DNA of 64,000 nucleotides from Symsagittifera roscoffensis (Eukaryota; Xenacoelomorpha; Acoela; Convolutidae). How positions within the stretch are numbered: position 1 is the first letter of the stretch; every line of letters starts with the position of its first letter. Positions 35,401-44,743 of this stretch are shown here, in pieces. The notes under the pieces were generated by a model. The model had not been told where the DNA came from. It saw only the letters and a list, made by a program, of their open reading frames with translations, and did not search any database. The position numbers and the translations under genes were made by a program. The stretch covers positions 52,054,563 to 52,118,562 of the forward strand of contig NC_087068.1 of the NCBI RefSeq assembly GCF_963678635.1, given 5' to 3'.

Positions 35401-38400
35401 TCCTCGACGCAAAAACTACGTCAGCCTTCTGTTGCCTTTGTTAAGGCCAAGTGAGAAAATCGAGATAAAAATAGAATCCAACAATTGCACTTGACTTCCA
35501 ACAACAGCACTTGACTTTGCGCTTCTCGAATTTTCGACTGCTTCGTGGCTCGCACCGTTTTCTCGGTATCTAAGCACTCCTTCGTGATAAACTGTTTCTG
35601 TAAAAGGCAAATTTCCAGACAGAAATCAAACGAAGAATCTGCTGCGTATCGCGAGATATCTATTGGACGATCTTCGACCTCGTATATCCATTCCAGTATC
35701 AGAAAAACAAGAAACTTAAGTTGTATCTACGGATTTTGGCCCTTGCTTTAGCGTCACTGTTATATGTGGAACAGTGTTAAGCAAGTCTTTGAAATTTGCC
35801 ATATACCCGACTATTTAAATAACTATTTCGTGAACACATATTTCGTAAACGTCTTTTTCAGGCAAATTGACGAAATCTCGACAAGCGAAAACGTTCAAAG
35901 GATTTGACCAAGGATTCCATTCTGTGCTAGAAATGCCACATCCAGATTTCGCAAGTTGATCAAAGCAAAAACTGGAGGATTTTAAACCGTAATTTAGTCC
36001 TCCGGGGTTTATTATGATGGGAATCTATGCGAATGATTTATTGTTGGAGGGTTTCGTCCGCAAAAAAAATCAATTAGTAAAGTTTTTGAAGGTATCATCT
36101 ATAATAGACTTGTAATGTTTTTTTTATGAAAGTGTTTTCAAATTGTCAATTTGGGTTTTGTGAAAATATGTCCCTGTGGATGGAATTGCTTCTGTTACTG
36201 ACAACATTCAGCTTTCTTTAGTGAAAAACATGAAAACAGCGGTCTGCTTTTAAGACTTGCGAAAAGCGTTCGACACAGTCAACCATACGAAGCTTCTTTC
36301 AAAGCTCGAATTACACGGTTGCAGAGGCATTGTTAAACTTTTAGAAAAACATTTGTTTAACCGATTGCAATATGAACTTTAAGGTAATTTTGCTTCCAAC
36401 CTAAAACCAACTGTTTGTGGTGTGCCACTAGGCTCAGTATTAGGTCCCCTTCTGTTTCTGATCTACATCAATGATTTACTACAATGTGATGGTAAAAAAA
36501 AGCGGTTTTGTTTGCCGATGATACAGCTATAAATCAAAATTCAATAAAAAATAACTCATTTTAAAAGATCTGGAGGATGTTAACCAATGGTTGAAATCTA
36601 ACAGCTTACAGTATACCAAGATAAAAGAAAAGTTGTCAAATTCAGCAAGACCTCAACAGAAAACCTTAATATGAAAATGAATATGAACATGAACAGAAAA
36701 CCTTAATATAATATAAAATGAATTCAAAAGAAAACATTAATATAAAAATTGAACAGGTTCAATCTGTCAAATACTTGGGTATGGATGTAGATAAGAAATT
36801 AAATTTCACAGATCATTTTCAATTTGTTCCATCGAAAATAGCGCAACATTGTGGACTCGACTCATGTACCGTATCAAACATATTTTTTCCATCGAAAGCA
36901 ACTGTTGAATTTCTATAATGTTTTTAAACAAAACAGTAATTCAAGATGGCGTGCTTGTGTATGGATGCACATCTATTACCAGTTTGACCCCAATTCTGAA
37001 ACTGCAAGCTTTCAACAAACGATATCGCGAAAGTGTTGAAGATAAAATTGTAGAAAATCGTATTGCGACAGTTTTTGAACTCCGCATATATGAACTTTTT
37101 AAGGGCGTGGTCAATCAGTTGCTTGAGACTAGCAATCGAATTTAATCGAATTTCAAAAAAGAGGGAGCTTCAAAGTTCGTCATTACGAGTTTTACCGAAG
37201 TATATCAGTGGTACAGGTATAACCTAATAACAAGACGTAGACTGTAATTTTCAATTACTTTCATAATTTATCTGTTTTTGAGAAATTAGGTTTAATAAAC
37301 AGTAAACATGACTTTAAAGCGTTTTCTTATGATGTACTAGATAGTTACATCATTGATAATGATTAGCTGGTTAATATTGTCTTCGGGTGTCTTTCAGTGC
37401 TTACACTAATTCACAGTAAGGCCTCAATTGAGCCCTCAAAAGTCATTCTGATAATTCTAGAGGGTACTTAGACTCTCCAGTTTAATGAGTACTGAGAGAC
37501 CTTTTCACATACCGGGGCCATCCCTAATAAGCAGTGACAAAAAACTTTTCAATTTAATTTCTAAAAGCTAATTAGGTCTTAATTATATTGTATTATCTTA
37601 GTTTGATTTTTATAAAGATGTTTAGGGCATAATATGCAGGCCTTTGGTCTGTTGATGCTCCTAGGTAGGCTGTAATTATTGGACTTCATTGATTTATTTC
37701 TATGAATTCGTGCAATGTGAAAGAATTTTGTATTGCCTACTGGATTATAAATAAATACAAACACCAAAATTATGTATTCTAATCTATCCAAGTCTTACCT
37801 TATCACGAGACTGGTGCAACGTACTCATTAATTGCACCAAAAATTGCAGCACATTCGGAACTGATTCCAGTAGAAATTTAGCCAGCAAAGCGCGTCTGGC
37901 TACACTCATTGTTTCCTTTGGAGTAATAAATTCCTCGAATGTAGCTCTTAGGAGCGTCAACCCAGCCAGTTGCGTCTCTTGATGACTTATGAAACCCATG
38001 ATGTAATTGAAGTACTCCGGATCTTTTTCCGGCCACTCACAACGTGCAATATCCGCAATTAATTTGCATAATTTATTCAGCACGTAGTACTGAGACGACT
38101 GTGCGTTTTCAAACAGAAATCTTCTCACTGCGAACTTCAAATCACTTTTTTGAGCTTCGTTATAACGAGGCCAATTATAACATACACATGCTTGAAGAAT
38201 GTTGATTGCAAAAGTCCGTGTGTAATCTTGATTTGAATTGCCAAGGAAAAATAAAGCTTGTTGAAGGCATGTTTGTTGTTGGAAAAACCTCGAAAGAACA
38301 TCATCGATTTGTTTTCGTCTATCGTTCGTGCAGCAGGGACTGTAGAACTCATCCAAGATGGATTCTAGACTAAATAAACTGGCCTCCAGGTCTTGTGCTT

Positions 38401-38458
38401 CCTTCAACAGATCACTGGTCGGAACTTGCTGTCCTGTTTCGGGACAAGTTGAAGACAT
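23038..38458 (-). CDS. XPO6: Exportin-6 (nuclear export receptor), four exons
   Basis: Exons are 38458-37799, 26247-26088, 25849-25438 and 25069-23038. Their lengths (660+160+412+2032) give 1087 codons plus stop with matching phases 0, 1 and 2 and GT-AG borders. The family is about 1,100 residues. Exportin-6 is the importin-beta-type receptor that carries actin-profilin out of the nucleus with RanGTP. Matching features are the N-terminal helical repeat with [19 protein letters not shown], the [15 protein letters not shown] segment, [15 protein letters not shown], the conserved acidic [19 protein letters not shown], and near the end [20 protein letters not shown] and [13 protein letters not shown]. 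The start ATG at 38458 precedes the first repeat by about 20 residues. Introns 2 and 3 are short (238 and 368 bases), but intron 1 is 11.55 kb and packed with transposons. A small extra exon inside intron 1 cannot be ruled out, although the phases join without one. Confidence 0.92.
26275..26790. other. XPO6 intron 1, part without recognised features
   Basis: AT-rich intron sequence. A 134-codon plus-strand frame (26575-26979) begins here. Its first half has no motif; its second half runs into the Jockey 3' part. Confidence 0.4.
26800..27640 (+). pseudogene. Jockey-like LINE 3' end inside XPO6 intron 1
   Basis: The end of ORF2 can be read in broken frames: a basic stretch, then a segment equivalent to [18 protein letters not shown], then [13 protein letters not shown], the Cys/His cluster seen at 20970-21010. 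The 3' UTR follows (CTCGGTTCTTC, CTAGAACGGGTCTAGT, CCTTTTGCAGCTACAAAACA). It is the same family as 19366-21510. Only the last part of the element is present. It is antisense to XPO6. Confidence 0.7.
27455..29090 (+). repeat. Chimeric repeat unit A1
   Basis: This segment is nearly the same as 31920-33545 (unit A2), at an offset of about 4.46 kb. Order: last 190 bases of the Jockey 3' UTR, a 420-base non-coding part, a gephyrin G-domain fragment, a linker, and a decayed LINE ORF start. Units B1 and B2 share the order from the gephyrin part onward. The duplicate A copies include the same Jockey tail, so the unit was duplicated after the Jockey insertion. Confidence 0.85.
28067..28600 (+). pseudogene. 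Gephyrin G-domain (MogA-like) fragment, copy A1
   Basis: The frame reads [19 protein letters not shown], then [17 protein letters not shown]. It changes frame near 28290, losing the GGTG loop, then reads [26 protein letters not shown] and [12 protein letters not shown]. These are signatures of the gephyrin/Cnx1 G domain, which adenylates molybdopterin (MogA/MoaB fold). No introns interrupt about 500 bases, unlike typical animal gephyrin genes, which suggests an RNA-derived copy. It is a pseudogene: the catalytic GGTG motif is destroyed. It lies antisense in XPO6 intron 1. Confidence 0.75.
29091..29589. other. Spacer between units A1 and B1
   Basis: AT-rich spacer containing a (GT)n microsatellite. 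It has no counterpart between A2 and B2, which are nearly adjacent. Confidence 0.5.
29362..29420 (+). repeat. (GT)n microsatellite, about 29 units
   Basis: A pure GT run, followed by a degenerate CGTGCGTGTATGTATGTA tail. Confidence 0.95.
29590..31030 (+). repeat. Chimeric repeat unit B1
   Basis: Nearly identical to 33580-35027 (unit B2). It lacks about 75 bases present in B2 at roughly 33640-33715. Order: non-coding lead, gephyrin fragment, linker, LINE ORF start with a 2A-like motif. From about 29890 on it aligns with unit A1 at lower identity, so A and B are older subfamilies of one repeat. Confidence 0.85.
30041..30563 (+). pseudogene. Gephyrin G-domain (MogA-like) fragment, copy B1
   Basis: Best-preserved type of this fragment. 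It reads [52 protein letters not shown], then [14 protein letters not shown] with the active-site GGTG loop kept. A frame change near 30310 follows, then [46 protein letters not shown] and HAIDLLRDA. The molybdopterin-binding loop and the [13 protein letters not shown] hallmark identify gephyrin rather than a bacterial MogA. The frame break and the absence of a MoeA (E) domain make it non-functional as a gephyrin. Confidence 0.8.
30700..31100 (+). pseudogene. LINE ORF start with 2A-like motif and Cys/His finger (B1)
   Basis: After the gephyrin fragment a frame reads [15 protein letters not shown], then [38 protein letters not shown] and a Cys/His/Trp remnant ([13 protein letters not shown]). 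A short 2A-like peptide (consensus D-V/I-E-x-N-P-G-P) followed by a PHD-like zinc finger is a known arrangement at the start of several CR1/L2-group LINE ORFs. Here the glycine is Ser and the final proline is Leu, so the 2A would be dead. The endonuclease is absent. Confidence 0.6.
31140..31780 (+). pseudogene. LINE reverse-transcriptase fragment (N-terminal part)
   Basis: A frame (31157-31558) encodes a charged helical region then [19 protein letters not shown] with [11 protein letters not shown], the entry of a LINE RT. After a stop it continues as [20 protein letters not shown] and [20 protein letters not shown]. The catalytic YADD region is missing. It probably belongs to the same element as the 2A-like start, with the endonuclease deleted. 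It lies between units B1 and A2 and is not repeated after B2. Confidence 0.65.
31781..31919. other. Short spacer before unit A2
   Basis: AT-rich; no feature seen. Confidence 0.4.
31920..33545 (+). repeat. Chimeric repeat unit A2
   Basis: Copy of 27455-29090 with scattered substitutions and small gaps. It begins abruptly inside the Jockey 3' UTR (TTAACGAATCCTGGGAAAGC), about where the shared part of A1 starts. It runs directly into unit B2 at about 33580. Confidence 0.85.
32532..33062 (+). pseudogene. Gephyrin G-domain fragment, copy A2
   Basis: Same content as copy A1: [26 protein letters not shown], a corrupted GGTG region ([13 protein letters not shown]), then after a frame change [33 protein letters not shown] and [14 protein letters not shown]. 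One hallmark residue (Ala to Thr in PALPHA) has also changed. Confidence 0.75.
34033..34555 (+). pseudogene. Gephyrin G-domain fragment, copy B2
   Basis: Reads [35 protein letters not shown] and [14 protein letters not shown], then after the same frame break as B1: [34 protein letters not shown] and [10 protein letters not shown]1 and B2 share the frame break, so it predates their duplication. Confidence 0.8.
34716..35027 (+). pseudogene. LINE ORF start with 2A-like motif (B2)
   Basis: Same arrangement as in B1, with DVKMNPGL (34972-34995) closer to the 2A consensus because the glycine is kept. It then reads [10 protein letters not shown] before the homology stops at about 35027. The final Pro of 2A is Leu. 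Confidence 0.6.
35030..36155. other. XPO6 intron 1, unassigned segment
   Basis: No certain feature. Plus-strand frames at 35245-35454 and 35545-35751 are short, with Lys/Ser-rich products and no motifs. The last part may be the 5' side of the following LINE remnant. Confidence 0.35.
36160..37200 (+). pseudogene. CR1-like LINE reverse-transcriptase remnant
   Basis: Broken frames keep RT landmarks in order: [54 protein letters not shown], then FADDTA (the catalytic box), a segment with [14 protein letters not shown], and [18 protein letters not shown] near the end. This order is typical of CR1/Jockey-group elements. There are at least five stops or frame changes. It belongs to a different family from the Jockey copies at 19366 and 26800. 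Confidence 0.75.
37201..37798. other. XPO6 intron 1, distal end
   Basis: AT-rich sequence up to the donor of exon 1 (AAG|GTAAGA at 37799/37798). Nothing else is recognisable. Confidence 0.4.
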
Positions 38459-39159
38459 CTTTCTATTTTACAGATTTAACTGAAAAAAGATCGGGTTACA
38501 GGATAATTTTCCGACGAAAAGTGTAAGCAAAATTATACACTTTGTTCAATGCATTTTTTTCTCTGTTCAGCCTTTTTTATCATGTAGTTCGCAAAACCTG
38601 CCAAAACTAATGTTAAAAAATATTTCACATGTATTTTCAATTTCATGACATAAGATCAAATTTACCTTTACATCCCACTTAAGAACAAATCTGTCAATTG
38701 CCAGTCATTGTATAGCATTCAGTATTTCTATGAACTATTTTCCAGCATTATCTTTTAGCTTCAATTGAAGACGAAAAAGACATTGGTCCAAAGGATTAAT
38801 TTCTAATTCAGAAAATGGAATCATATATTTATTCTAGGCTAATTTATTTTTACAAAATTTGGAATACGAATCGAATAGTAGCAACGGGTAAGGCACTTAA
38901 GCTATAACATATAATCATAGCTAGCATTAGTTAAAATGTTAGCTTTCAAACTTTTAAGTGAAATGCTCAAACTGTCGAATCTCTTCAACTATTTGCCTTC
39001 GTATTGCAACAGGGGGAAATTAATTTTAGGTTTAACAATCACATATTTTTAACCGTTAAATTAGTCCTTCATACGGAGTGGGGCCCGCGTTGAACTTAAA
39101 ACGATCGTCATAACGATCGTGAAATACAAAACTGAAATACAATAACGCGCGACCGAAGA
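38459..39159. other. Upstream region of XPO6
   Basis: Should contain the XPO6 promoter and 5' UTR (minus strand). No TATA box or other defined site can be pointed to with confidence. Confidence 0.4.
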
Positions 39160-39365
39160 AGTTAAGAGCGACCCAAAAAATATAAGTCGCGACCCAAAAA
39201 AATATGTTGCGAGCATTGCAACTAAAACTGGGTATATTGCGACCATCACGACTCATAACAGATACGTTGAGAGCCTTGCGAAGGAAAATGGATAGATTGT
39301 GACTTTGCGCGAGCCAAAAATGGTATGTTGCAACCATTTCGACTAAAAATGGGTATGTAGTGACC
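39160..39365 (+). repeat. Degenerate minisatellite, about 35-40 bp unit
   Basis: Recurrent words (TTGCGACCAT...CGACTAAAAATGGGTAT) appear about five times with drift: near 39165, 39205, 39232, 39290 and 39328. It lies between XPO6 and the old gypsy copy. Confidence 0.6.
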
Positions 39366-39587
39366 TGTGGTACTGCGGTTGCAGAAACCTTGATGTTATC
39401 TATTTATATAATATGGATACTGTCATTGTAAAGGCCATTTGCGCCGATCTAGAAGAGAAGAACTGCGAGTTCAGTTCTGCCATAGTAGAACTGAGCTGAA
39501 AGACTTCCTCAAGACCAGTCAAAACTCACCTCTTATGAAACACTAGTTTTACATAACTGAGTTACCAGAACTTGCAATAGTTATCAC

Positions 39588-42480
39588 ATGGCGCAGCCAG
39601 CAGGATTCTTGTCTAAAGACAACCGAACCCACATGGAATTCCCGTATTCTAGACCACAGCCAGCTCATTCCGCCATGTAAGTTTAAGATTTGGTTCGATC
39701 AATTTATCATGACAGTGACGGTGAAAGAAAATATGGATCCTGAAAAATTATTACAAGATCCGAAACTGGTCATAGACGAGCCAGCACTAAGACCACAAAA
39801 ACCACGAACGGGAGGAGATGCTACGGCCCTATCTCCCGACGAAATGTTGAGAAGAGCGCTAAAAATTTGAAGAAAGCAATCAGACAACACATGCATTCCA
39901 GAGGACAAATGCCAATACTGCAAACGCAACTCAGTCATCTGGTTTACAAATTAGAAAAAAGACCAGAACCTATTATGACAGTGGATAAAAAAAACCAGAA
40001 CAGCAGGCAACAAGGCAAGGAGCAGTATAAAAGAAAACAACAGTCAGGTAGAAACAATTGACGAGCTACAAACTAGAAACGACCCTGCAATACGTGCGGC
40101 AGAACATTTAACGAAGGTCATTCAAAAAACTGCCCGGCGATTGGGAAAACGTGTAAAATCTGCGCGTAACCAAACCACTTCGCGAAAACGTTTCGTTCTA
40201 AACAGGTAAGCGAAGTGCCTGAGGATGGAGATAGCTCTGAAGTGGAGTGCAACCTCACACAGAATTTTGACTACTGTAATGAAATTGAAATCATGTCGAT
40301 AGAAAACCAATCGATCATTAATCCAGATTGAACAAAACGTCCAAAACAGATTGGCAATTAAAGAAGCGATATAAAAGGAGAAACAGGACTACCTAAGTAT
40401 CAAAAAGATTGACATACCAAGAAGTCCACAGTCAGAACAAATTTTCAAAATGACAATAGATACAGACAGTCCAGTATCCTTCCTTAATTGGGCTACTGCG
40501 AAAGAAATCTTGGAAACTTCAGAGAAAGCCATCATTTTACCAACAGAGCAGTTAAACCTGTCTGCACAGTTAGTTGATTATAATAAGCATCTGATTTTGA
40601 TTCTTGGAGCACTCATGTAAACATTCGTTCAACGGGGTGGGAAGCGCCAGATGCATCACTTCTGATTAGAGAGACGCCCTCAATGTATTTTGGGACTGCA
40701 TCTCCAAAGCAGGGTGGGAATCAACACTACCTTGAAACCAGCTCCCAAAAAAGTCGAGGTTTGTCGTGCTACTGTGCGAGCAGCCAGAAAATTTATTTGA
40801 TCGGCTAGAGGAATCAAAAAACAATGAAGTAAACACAAAGTTCAAATACCTACTTTGCCCAATTCAAGAAAAGGGTAGGCGGATACCAATTCACCTCCAA
40901 GACAAAAACAACTTGACTTAAGCTTGCACTAGACGCAAAACCAATCAATACACAACTATTTAAAAGCAAAACCAAGCAATAGACAACTATTTAAAAACAA
41001 GTATCAAATGCCCAACATAGATGAATTACTAAATGGGGTGAGCCAAATTGTAACTACCAATGCAGCGGTCAAGTTTAACTCCACAGTAATAGACTTGAAT
41101 TACGCGTACTGTCAATTCTGATTGACTGCAAAAACAGCGGATGAATGTAAAAAAAATTTTGTCGGGGGGGGGGGCACGCAACAGGGACCTTAAGGTTCCT
41201 CACAAGTTTCGATGGAACTTTCGAATGTATTGAAAAAATTGGATGAAGGAAATCTGGCGCTAAAAATTTTTTATTGCGAGTTTTTCAAAAACCAGGTAGA
41301 CTGGCTCTGACACCATCTATCGGAAAGCGGCGTCATACCGAAAGTAACAAAAACGGAGGCAAATTAGAGTTAAATCCCACAGGTCCCTGAAAAAACTTAG
41401 GTCGTTCATAGGAAGCATTAACCACCTTACTAAGTATATTCCAAGTACAGCAATTTTAACAGACAAACTCAGATCGTTGTTAAATGAAAAAAAAAAACGA
41501 AAAGAAGAAACAAAAAAAGTTACCGGTAAAAAAACTGCATGGGGGAACAACATTCAGATATATTTGAAAAAAAGCGGTCGCAAAGATGAATTATTATGAC
41601 TCTCCAAAAGACATGTGTACAAAGTGCGACGCCAGCCATCATATCTTAAGAGCAACCCTGGAACAAAATCTAGGGATGGAGAATGGATCCCCATTGCATT
41701 TGCCTCACGTTATTTTAATACCTCAGAAAACAAGTATTCCACTGATAAGCTAGATGAAAAATTCGTAGTTACGTCAATAGAAAGTTGTAACACAGCGCTC
41801 GGCTGTTTAAGCAGTCGATTAAAAGATGAGGCGGAGCTCACCCGGAACGAAAACAATCTAGAAGTCGAAATAAAAAAAAACGACATAAAAAGTCATCGTA
41901 CGATTGCCATAGCAAACAAATTGTTCCACAACGAACACAACTCCACCTGAACGAAAACGTTCGAAATTTATGACTCTCAAAACTGCCAAAATTAAGTTAT
42001 GCAAAATCTCCTGAGTGAAACAGTCAGTCAGCTTTATAATTCAAAATTCAGAAAAAAAGAATATCAGTATGAAAAAGGACAAATCTAGAAAAATAGTGCG
42101 GACTAACGACCGGAGAAGTGAGCAACGAGGCCAGCGGAGAGATATAACAGAGAAGGAAGTCACGTAGACGACGTTACAGAAAACCATGACAATCAAGAGA
42201 CTCGGAGAGTTCAGGATCGGTTCTCAGGATGGCCGTGTAGCGAAAAGCGCCTGGAGAAAGTGGAAAGACATTCCGGACCCAAACCAATCGACATCAACAA
42301 AATTGATCTCTTTCTAGGATTTAGTGGGCGGAGATAGACACGGCCATGAACTATGCTCGAGCTAGAAGCCAGTTCAGAAATGATCGATACAGACCTTATA
42401 CTACGGATCCTAACCAAAGGAACGGAACGAACAACGACCGATACGACATCTAAATAGTCGAAGTGGACTCAACAGTAGGA
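39588..42480 (+). pseudogene. Old Ty3/gypsy element, left part (gag to RNase H)
   Basis: It starts with CACATGGCGCAGCCAG, matching the PBS/start of the young element at 55678. Order: Gag remnant (39690-39870, KLLQDPKLV), zinc-knuckle-like CNTCGRTFNEGHSKNCPA (about 40083), protease with the active Asp-Thr-Gly changed to DTD (DTDSPVSFLNW, about 40462), RT pieces (KYQMPNIDELLNGV; VIDLNYAYCQF), and RNase H (EWIPIAFASRYFNTSENKYS, about 41682). Most of Gag is deleted and many stops are present. The integrase half is found 10 kb away at 52495-53130, so later insertions split this copy. Confidence 0.75.
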
Positions 42481-42486
42481 GACAGG

Positions 42487-43202
42487 GAGCAATTTTCAAG
42501 GCTTTTAACTTTTTTCTTATTTACGAATCTTGTTGAAACTGGGTCGTTTTATAAAAAATTTTCTGGGCAACACAAGACAAAAAAGTTGTTGGATGTATTT
42601 AAGATTTTACTTAACAAGGTGTCCTCAAAATCGGCCAAAAATTCCAAATTTGAGACCTTTTCCAATTTGAAGGCCTTCAACTTTACTTCTTATTTCTGAA
42701 TTATGCTGAAACTTTGTCAAATCATAGAAGATATGCTAAGTAAAGTTTGACTGTAATATTATTAGGAGTTGGTCTATTTATCATTTAGTTAGAGGTCCTC
42801 AAAAATTGCCAGAAAAAAACACTTCCAGAGAAAACTTTTTGACATTCTGGTTATCTAAGCTCCCAGTGTTTTTTTTCTGGCAATTTTTGAGGACCTCTAA
42901 CTAAATTATAAATAGACCAACTCCTAATAATATTACAGTCAAACGTTACTTAGCATATCTTCTATGATTTGACAAAGTTTCAGCATAATTCAGAAATAAG
43001 AAGTAAAGTTGAAGGCCTTCAAATTGGAAAAGGTCTCAAATTTGGAATTTTTGGCTGATTTTGAGGACACCTTGTTAAGTAAAATCTTAAATACATCCAA
43101 CAACTTTTTTGTCTTGTGTTGCCCAGAAAATTTTTTATAAAACGACCCAGTTTCAACAAGATTCGTAAATAAGAAAAAAGTTAAAAGCCTTGAAAATTGC
43201 TC
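42487..43202. repeat. Long palindrome (337-bp arms)
   Basis: 42487-42823 and 42866-43202 are near-perfect reverse complements, separated by 42 bases. Both arms can be read as the same open frame on opposite strands (QFSRLLTFFLFTNLVETGSF), which is a consequence of the inversion and not two genes. The near identity suggests a recent or gene-converted foldback. Confidence 0.9.
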
Positions 43203-43209
43203 AAAAATC

Positions 43210-44740
43210 ACAAAAGATGGAAGTGCTGGCAATTTTTGAGGACCTCTAACTAGGAGACCCTTTGAGATATCCCAAAACTTTTGATATCAACAATTAATCT
43301 TACCTTCGTTCCGTCTCTGACAAAATGTCAACAAATTTCATTAATTACAAAAAAAGTTATAGGTCTTCAAAATTGTGGCAAAAAAGACACTTTTCGACTG
43401 TTTTCGATTTTTTTTTGCAAATTTTGAGGAACTATAAATCCTAAAGTACTTGAGATATCTTAATGATTTTTTGATATTTTGTTTTCATATCAAACACTCA
43501 TTGTTTAATAAATCATGAAGAAAATTTTGTTTTATGAAAAAGTTTGTTGGACGTTCTCAAACTCGAAAAAAAAATCGATTTTTTTCAACTTTTTTAATAA
43601 ATTTTTTCAGGATTTTTTTAAATTCTTTAATGTTGAAATTACTCTCTCTAAGTCTATAACATCATTACACAGTTTTGAAAGAAAAAAATTGGGAGCTTTA
43701 GCACGTGAAAAAAAACGTTATGATTAAAAAAATTGTGAAATTGCCTTTTTTTCTACAACGTTCCCCTTCATGAAGTCATATCTCAACAACTAAAACCGAA
43801 TATGAACTCGAAATTTTCTAGAAAAGCTCTTTGGCAACCTGATTTAAAATTGCTTCTTGGTCAAATTTCCTGAAAATTTTTGTCTTTATATCGAAAAATA
43901 GATTTTTTCTCGCTCTCTTAGGGTGAAATCAAAATGCTCAACAATTGGTCATTTTTTTTAGAATATGGTTTTTTTTCGTAATTTTTCACTCAGTTTGAGA
44001 TATCGAAGAGATATTTTCTTTATCAATGACATCAAACAAGTGTTCGTAAAAATTAAATTCGGGCGTTTAAGCTAGTGGAAAAAAATATAGGGAAACAATA
44101 TGTAGAATACAGCAATTTTTTTAAAAAATGCAGCTCCACAGAGCCATATCTCAACAACTGAACCGATATCCGACGTTTGATTTTTATTTATAAGCTCTAT
44201 CACAAACACAGCAAAACTTAATTCTTTGTAAACTTTTTGTTTAGAGAACGTCCTCACTTCGAAACAGTGGCTTTTAGTGATTTTCTGATGCTCAAATTGA
44301 GCACTCATTTTTGGTAATTTTTTACCCCAGTTTTTGATATCAATCTTAATTTTTTCGACAAAATTCAAACTTTCGTTTTCTTATCTGAGTTAACTTAGCT
44401 CTGGACTGACTTTGAAAAACGATTATGAGCCCATTTTCTTCCGGAAAAAGAAGATATCAGCCGATTTATTGTCGAAAATTGCGTTTTTCTGGAAAAATGG
44501 TACGTTTCTTCCTGAATAACTTTTTTGAAATTGTTTTTATTGCTTGCAACTTTTTCCATGGTTCGGCGCGTAAAAAGATCTTTCTACAAAGTATACCTTG
44601 TCCTTGCATAAAAATTTCGTCTTCGTGCCGGAAAAATGAATTTAGTGACTCTCTGAAGCTCAAAAATGGAACTCAGAGGTGGTTTTTTTGGTCAAAATTC
44701 TTTTTCGTTCCGGTCGAGCTTTGCTGGGTAAAACGTTAAG
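43210..44740 (+). repeat. Diverged tandem units upstream of the recombinase gene
   Basis: Repeated words mark three or more related blocks: CATATCTCAACAACT (43779 and 44142), GATATC/GAGATATC, CCTCAAAA(A)TT, CTGATGCTCAAA/CTGAAGCTCAAA. Period is about 360 bases. There is no credible ORF. It is likely the 5' non-coding part of the element carrying the recombinase gene. Confidence 0.5.
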
Positions 44741-44743
44741 TAC

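Noticed and set aside
42990-43232. Conserved gene on both strands of the palindrome
   Set aside because: The identical proteins on opposite strands are a result of the inverted repeat; the frame is short and low in complexity.
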